Shown here in pieces: positions 60,310 to 64,000 of a stretch of 64,000 nucleotides of DNA. Numbering within the stretch: the first letter of the stretch is position 1; the number at the start of each line of letters is the position of its first letter. The stretch comes from Kineococcus rhizosphaerae. GTDB taxonomy: Bacteria > Actinomycetota > Actinomycetes > Actinomycetales > Kineococcaceae. The notes under the pieces were generated by a model. It searched no databases, was not told the origin of the DNA, and worked only from the letters and a program-made list of their open reading frames with translations. The DNA lies in NCBI RefSeq assembly GCF_003002055.1, contig NZ_PVZF01000009.1, forward strand, positions 227,431 through 291,430. The letters run 5' to 3'. Position numbers and translations under genes: made by a program.

Positions 60310-61860
60310 TTGCGCCCGTCCGACCCCCGCACCGCCGTCTGGCTCGTCTGCCTCGGCACGGGATTCGTCACCCTCGTCGACCAGAGCATGGTCGGCGTCG
60401 TGGTCCCGGCCCTGCGCGCCGACCTGGGCGCCACGCCCACGCAGGTGCAGTGGATCCTCGCCGGCTACTCGCTGACCTTCGGGCTGGCCCTGGTCCCCGC
60501 CGGCCGGCTCGGCGACGTCCTGGGGCGCCGGTTCCTGCACCTCAGCGGCTTCGTCGTGTTCGCCGCCGCGGCCGTGCTGTCCGCGACGGCGCACGACGCC
60601 TGGACGGTCGTCCTCGCCCGGGCGCTGCAGGGGCTCGGCGCGGGCGTGGTCAACCCGCAGGTGCACGGCACGCTGCAGACGGTGTTCCGCGGCCCCGAGC
60701 GGGCCCGGGCGTTCGCGGGGTACTCCGTCGCGACGGCCTGCTCGTCGGCGTGCGGTCCCCTGCTGGGCGGGCTGCTCACCGGGCTCGGGGGCCCCGGCCT
60801 GGGGTGGCGCCTCGTGCTGGCGGCGAACATCCCGATGGCGGTCCTGCTCCTGCCCGTGGCCTTCCGCCACCTGCCGCGGGTGGCCCGCCGGCCGCTGCCC
60901 CGCGGCGGGCTCGACCTGCCGGGCAGCGCCGTCGTCGCGCTGGGGACGCTGTGCCTGCTGCTGCCCTTCGCGACGGGACGGGTCTCGGCCGGCGTGCTCG
61001 TGCCGTGCCTGCTGACCGTCGTGGTCCTGGCCGGGGTGCTGCGCTGGTGGGAGCGGCGCGCCCTGAGCCCCCTGGTCGTGCCGGACCTGTTCCGGCGCCC
61101 GGACTTCTCCCTCGGCACGGCGGTGGCGATGTGCGTCTTCGGCGCCGTCCTGGCCCTCGGGATGCTGCAGGTCCTGGTGCTGCAGTCGGGGCTGGGGCTG
61201 TCCGCCTTCGACGCCGGGCTGGTGCTGCTGCCGGCCGCCGTCGCCTCCGGGGTCTGCGCGGCCCTGTGCGCCCGGCTCGTGCTCCGGTGGGGGCGGCGGC
61301 TGGTGGTGGCGGCCACCGTCGCGGCCACCGCGTCGGTGACCGCCGAGGCGCTCCTGCTGCCCGCCCTGCCCGCGCACGCCGTCCTGGTGGTCTCGATCAC
61401 CGCGACGGTCTCGTCGGCCGCGATCGGGGCGGTGATCTCCCCCAACCAGGTCCTGACGCTGCAGCACGCGCCGGTGGCCGTGGCGGGCGTCGCAGCGGGG
61501 CTGTTCCAGCTCTCGCAGCGCGTCGCGGCCGCCGTCGTCGTCCCCGTCGTCACGGGCGCCTACCTGGTGGACGCGCCCCCGACCCCCGGCCGGGCCCACC
61601 TGGGCGTCTTCGCCGACCTCGCCCTGGGCTGCGCCGGGCTGCTGCTGGTCGCGGCCGTGCTGGCCGTCGCGGCCCTGCGCTCGGAGCGCAGGGGTGCGGT
61701 TCAGGGCATGGGTTCGCTGCTGGGGCGGGGTTCGTCCCCGGCGCCGCGGGCCTGCTCGGACAGCAGCGCGTGGAGCTCGGCCTCGAACTCCGCCCAGCTC
61801 AGCTCACCGGGACCCGGTTCCTGTTCGAGCTCGACCGGCGACCACGGGAAACCCCACTGA
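60310..61860 (+). CDS. MFS transporter, DHA2-like, with non-native C-terminal tail
   Basis: A 516-residue carrier with about fourteen helices in the first 460 residues. Motif A is GRLGDVLGRRFLH and motif C AYSLTFGLALVPAG precedes it; ARALQGLGAGVVNPQ is typical of the DHA2 drug:H+ family. TTG at 60310 with GGAG upstream. After about residue 462 the sequence turns Ser/Gly/Pro-rich with rare codons (AAA, TCA, TGT, GGA) and runs antisense to a small gene at 61701-61952, so the tail is probably read-through. Likely an efflux carrier. Confidence 0.82.
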   Translation: MRPSDPRTAVWLVCLGTGFVTLVDQSMVGVVVPALRADLGATPTQVQWILAGYSLTFGLALVPAGRLGDVLGRRFLHLSGFVVFAAAAVLSATAHDAWTVVLARALQGLGAGVVNPQVHGTLQTVFRGPERARAFAGYSVATACSSACGPLLGGLLTGLGGPGLGWRLVLAANIPMAVLLLPVAFRHLPRVARRPLPRGGLDLPGSAVVALGTLCLLLPFATGRVSAGVLVPCLLTVVVLAGVLRWWERRALSPLVVPDLFRRPDFSLGTAVAMCVFGAVLALGMLQVLVLQSGLGLSAFDAGLVLLPAAVASGVCAALCARLVLRWGRRLVVAATVAATASVTAEALLLPALPAHAVLVVSITATVSSAAIGAVISPNQVLTLQHAPVAVAGVAAGLFQLSQRVAAAVVVPVVTGAYLVDAPPTPGRAHLGVFADLALGCAGLLLVAAVLAVAALRSERRGAVQGMGSLLGRGSSPAPRACSDSSAWSSASNSAQLSSPGPGSCSSSTGDHGKPH

Positions 61861-61952
61861 CCGTGCCCGGCCAGGGCCAGCCCCTGCACGACCGCAGCAC
61901 CGAAACTGGTTGCGGCGGCGCACAACCGCGCCCACGTCCGCCGTCCTCGCAC
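61701..61952 (-). CDS. Small protein antisense to MFS 3' end, 83 aa
   Basis: I do not recognise the family. The N-terminal half has a hydrophobic helix ARLCAAATSFGAAVVQGLAL that could be a membrane anchor or weak signal; the C-terminal half is acidic and helical (LSWAEFEAELHALLSEQ). GTG at 61952 has GGAGG six bases upstream, and codon choice is ordinary for this genome, which supports a real gene. It overlaps the MFS frame by 160 bases. Confidence 0.6.
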   Translation of the reverse strand: MRGRRTWARLCAAATSFGAAVVQGLALAGHGQWGFPWSPVELEQEPGPGELSWAEFEAELHALLSEQARGAGDEPRPSSEPMP

Positions 61953-62034
61953 CACGCACCTCCGCTCTCGGGTGCCTCACTGTGACACACGCGGGCCGTT
62001 CCGCAAGGGCCTTCGGGCAGGTTCTTCCCCTCCG

Positions 62035-62142
62035 CCCGCGCAACGCACACGTCGGACCCTCCTCAGCCCTGATCCGAGGCGCGACGCACACGTCCGACCC
62101 CACGTTCGCGTGGTCCAGGGTCCGACGTGTGCGTCGCGCGGG
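62035..62142. repeat. Three-copy hairpin repeat with competing arms
   Basis: Two direct copies (62035-62059 and 62079-62100) can each pair with one inverted copy (62118-62142). The first pairing has one mismatch in 25, the second one mismatch in 22 and a nested CACG-TTCG-CGTG hairpin. All three carry CGCACACGTC or its complement. The repeat lies past the stop of the minus-strand reductase gene (62151) and matches the hairpin at 30278-30348. Confidence 0.75.
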
Positions 62143-62150
62143 ACGCAGCG

Positions 62151-63794
62151 TCAGCGCAGGGCGGACTCGTCGGCGCGGTGGGCCCACTGAGCGAACGTCT
62201 CGTCCCCCTCGCGGTCGGCCGCCCAGCGCCGCACGACGCGCTCGACGTACTCCCCCACCCCGTCCGCGGTGACCTTCAGCCCGCGCACGGTGCGCCCCAG
62301 ACCCGGTTCCTCGCGGTCCTGGGACGCGAGCCCACCCCCGAGGTGGACCTGGAAGCCCGGGACCTGCTGCCCGTCGTCGTCCGTCACGAGCTGGCCCTTG
62401 AGCCCGATGTCGGCCGTCTGGATCCGGGCGCAGGAGTTCGGGCAGCCGTTGAGGTGCAGCGTCAGGGGCCGCGGCGCGAGGGTCGGCAGCGGCAGGTCGA
62501 CGAGCCGGCGTTCGAGGTCGCCCACGGCCTCGGCGGCGGCCCGCTTCGTCTCGACGATGGCGAGCTTGCAGTACTCGATGCCCGTGCAGGCCATGGTGCT
62601 GCGCCGGAAGGGGCTGGGCGTGGACGTCAGCCCGACCGGCTCGAGCCGCGCGCAGAGCCCCTCGACCTCGTCCTCGGGCACGTCGAGGACGAGGAGCTTC
62701 TGCTGGGGGGTCAGCCTGACCCGGCGCGAGCCCGCCGCCTCGGCGGCCTCGGCCAGCGCCGTGAGCACGTCGGCGCTGACGCGCCCCGCGACGAGGCTCA
62801 GGCCCACGTACCGCAGGCCGTCCTTCTGGCGGTGCACGCCGACGTGGTCCCCGGCGCCGGTCGGGGCCGGTGCGGGCGGGCCGTCGGGCAGGGCGAACCC
62901 GAGGTACTCCTCCTCCAGCACCCGCCGGAACCTCTGCGGCCCCCAGTCGGCGAGCAGGAACTTCAGCCGCGCGCGGTGCCGCAGCCGCCGGTAGCCGTAG
63001 TCGCGGAAGATCCGCACGACGCCGTACCAGACGTCGGCGGCGTCCTCGGCGCGCACGAACGCACCGAGCCGCTCGGCCAGCCGGGGGTTGGTGGACAGCC
63101 CACCGCCGACCCACAGGTCGTAGCCGGGACCCAGCTCGGGGTGGACGACCCCCACGAGGGAGATGTCGTTGATCTCGTGGACGACGTCCTGGTCCGGGTG
63201 CCCGGTCACGGCCGACTTGAACTTGCGCGGCAGGTTCGCGATCTCGGGATCACCGATGAACCGCTCGACGATCTCGGTGATCACGGGCGTCGGGTCGATG
63301 ACCTCCTCGGCCGCGACCCCGGCGACCGGGCTGCCGAGCACGACGCGCGGGCCGTCCCCGCACGCCTCGGTCGTCTGCAGGCCGACGGCCTCCAGCGCGG
63401 CCCAGATCGCGGGCACGTCCTCGATGCGGACCCAGTGCAGCTGGACGTTCTGCCGGTCGGTCAGGTCCGCCGTCCCGCGCGCGTACCGGCGCGAGACGTC
63501 GGCCAGGAGACGCAGCTGCTGCGTCGTCAGCGCGCCGCCGTCGAGGCGCACGCGCAGCATGAAGAACTCGTCGGACAGCTCGGCGGGCGTCAGCTGGGCC
63601 GTCCGGCCGCCCGGGACGCCGGGGCGGCGCTGCGTGTACAGCCCCCACCAGCGGAAGCGGCCGTTGAGATCGTCGGGGTCGATGGACGCGAAGCCCTCGC
63701 GGGCGTAGACGCGTTCGATGCGGTCGCGGACCTCCAGCGGGGGTCCGTCGGCCTTGAACTGCTCGTTGTGGTTCAGCGGGGCACGTCCGTCCAC
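62151..63794 (-). CDS. Ferredoxin-type nitrite/sulfite reductase, 5' end disrupted
   Basis: From the GTG at 63794 the frame gives 547 residues: the siroheme/[4Fe-4S] cysteines are at 403, 409 (CTGIEYCK) and 451, 455 (GCPNSCAR), with GLYTQRR, LTDRQNVQLHWV and RFKSAVTGH-type blocks before them. It reduces sulfite or nitrite by six electrons. The codons upstream of 63794 continue in frame with the family's N-terminal block (RSHGQWLVDGRAPLN, preceded by ARGR), so the natural start lay near 63865; no start codon is left there, because an IS5-type element begins at about 63850. It may now be untranslated or start weakly at 63794. Confidence 0.85.
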   Translation of the reverse strand: MDGRAPLNHNEQFKADGPPLEVRDRIERVYAREGFASIDPDDLNGRFRWWGLYTQRRPGVPGGRTAQLTPAELSDEFFMLRVRLDGGALTTQQLRLLADVSRRYARGTADLTDRQNVQLHWVRIEDVPAIWAALEAVGLQTTEACGDGPRVVLGSPVAGVAAEEVIDPTPVITEIVERFIGDPEIANLPRKFKSAVTGHPDQDVVHEINDISLVGVVHPELGPGYDLWVGGGLSTNPRLAERLGAFVRAEDAADVWYGVVRIFRDYGYRRLRHRARLKFLLADWGPQRFRRVLEEEYLGFALPDGPPAPAPTGAGDHVGVHRQKDGLRYVGLSLVAGRVSADVLTALAEAAEAAGSRRVRLTPQQKLLVLDVPEDEVEGLCARLEPVGLTSTPSPFRRSTMACTGIEYCKLAIVETKRAAAEAVGDLERRLVDLPLPTLAPRPLTLHLNGCPNSCARIQTADIGLKGQLVTDDDGQQVPGFQVHLGGGLASQDREEPGLGRTVRGLKVTADGVGEYVERVVRRWAADREGDETFAQWAHRADESALR

Positions 63795-63849
63795 GAGCCA
63801 CTGCCCGTGGGAGCGCCCCCGCGCGCTCTTCTCGACAGCCTTCTCAGTG

Positions 63850-64000
63850 ACTGTTTCAGATGTGGGTCTTGGTAGGGCATGCTGCTGAGGTGGCTGGCGA
63901 TCGTGAGGCGTATCCCTCTGACCTCAGCGATGCGGAGTGGGAGCTCATCGAGCCGCTGCTACCCAAGCAGGGCCGGATGGGTAGACCGCGCCAAGACCTG
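63850..64000 (+). mobile_element. IS5-type insertion sequence, left end, partial
   Basis: G+C drops to about 58% here. The region contains the beginning of an IS5-family transposase gene and runs past the window edge. The left end lies roughly between 63845 and 63865, judged from where homology to the reductase N terminus stops; the exact inverted repeat and target duplication cannot be fixed from one end. Confidence 0.7.
63890..64000 (+). CDS. IS5-family transposase, N-terminal fragment
   Basis: The first 37 residues: VAGDREAYPSDLSDAEWE followed by LIEPLLPKQGRMGRPRQDL. This is the helix-turn-helix-containing N terminus (DUF4096 type) of IS5-group transposases; the catalytic DDE domain is beyond the window. 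GTG start with TAGGG upstream. Confidence 0.88.
   Translation, partial: MAGDREAYPSDLSDAEWELIEPLLPKQGRMGRPRQDL

Overview
The window is about 73% G+C, uses GTG and TTG starts freely, and is packed with genes that overlap by the four bases GTGA or ATGA. Its families (Asp23/AmaP envelope proteins, an MT0933-type antitoxin, SAM-IV riboswitches, DszA/NtaA flavin monooxygenases) point to an aerobic high-GC actinobacterium. Kineococcus or a close relative fits best, but that is an inference from gene content, not a database match. Gene functions are read from translated motifs and lengths; no homology search was run.

Regions. (1) 1-4548: housekeeping and accessory genes, including the 3' end of a zinc alcohol dehydrogenase, a small antitoxin-like protein, an FAD oxidoreductase, tRNA-Lys(CTT), a PAP2-like membrane protein, a Dabb protein and an MFS carrier. 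(2) 4646-8785: an envelope-stress module with seven leftward genes (three Asp23-type proteins, DUF2273, DUF6286, an AmaP-like anchor, a small HTH protein) and, divergently, an ECF sigma factor coupled to a fourth Asp23-like protein. (3) 8816-14925: PPK2, an APC permease, an MprF/LysX-like membrane protein, ribose-5-phosphate isomerase A and a sugar-phosphate isomerase/epimerase. (4) 15093-28377: a nine-gene leftward operon (dipeptide-type ABC transporter, alpha/beta hydrolase, CapA-like protein, CaiB-type CoA-transferase and two 2-hydroxyacyl-CoA dehydratase-like proteins with no cysteine at all). Opposite it lie a second hydrolase and a MarR regulator, with a perfect palindrome in the shared promoter. 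(5) 28390-30210: a GH35 beta-galactosidase.

(6) 30360-60148 is a large sulfur-scavenging island. It holds three paralogous peptide-type solute-binding lipoproteins but only one set of permeases and ATPase, seven luciferase-like flavin oxidoreductases without a visible flavin reductase, a metalloprotease, metF-metE, a cysteine-desulfurase-like enzyme, a rhodanese and GNAT acetyltransferases. Five SAM riboswitches of two unrelated classes control much of it. At two divergent promoters a SAM-I (S-box) element faces left and a SAM-IV element faces right; a third SAM-IV sits inside the rightward operon. Each SAM-I element overlaps the Shine-Dalgarno of a short leader ORF. Methionine synthesis and organosulfur uptake and oxidation would thus be switched together when SAM falls.

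(7) 60159-64000: an MFS carrier, an antisense-overlapping small gene, a ferredoxin-type nitrite/sulfite reductase, and an IS5-type transposase whose insertion appears to have removed the reductase's start region.

Beyond genes there are long intergenic hairpins, two of which (30278-30348 and 62035-62142) share one sequence with compensatory changes in the stem, and two related inserts inside the ABC operon that are flanked by exact direct repeats and carry in-frame small ORFs.
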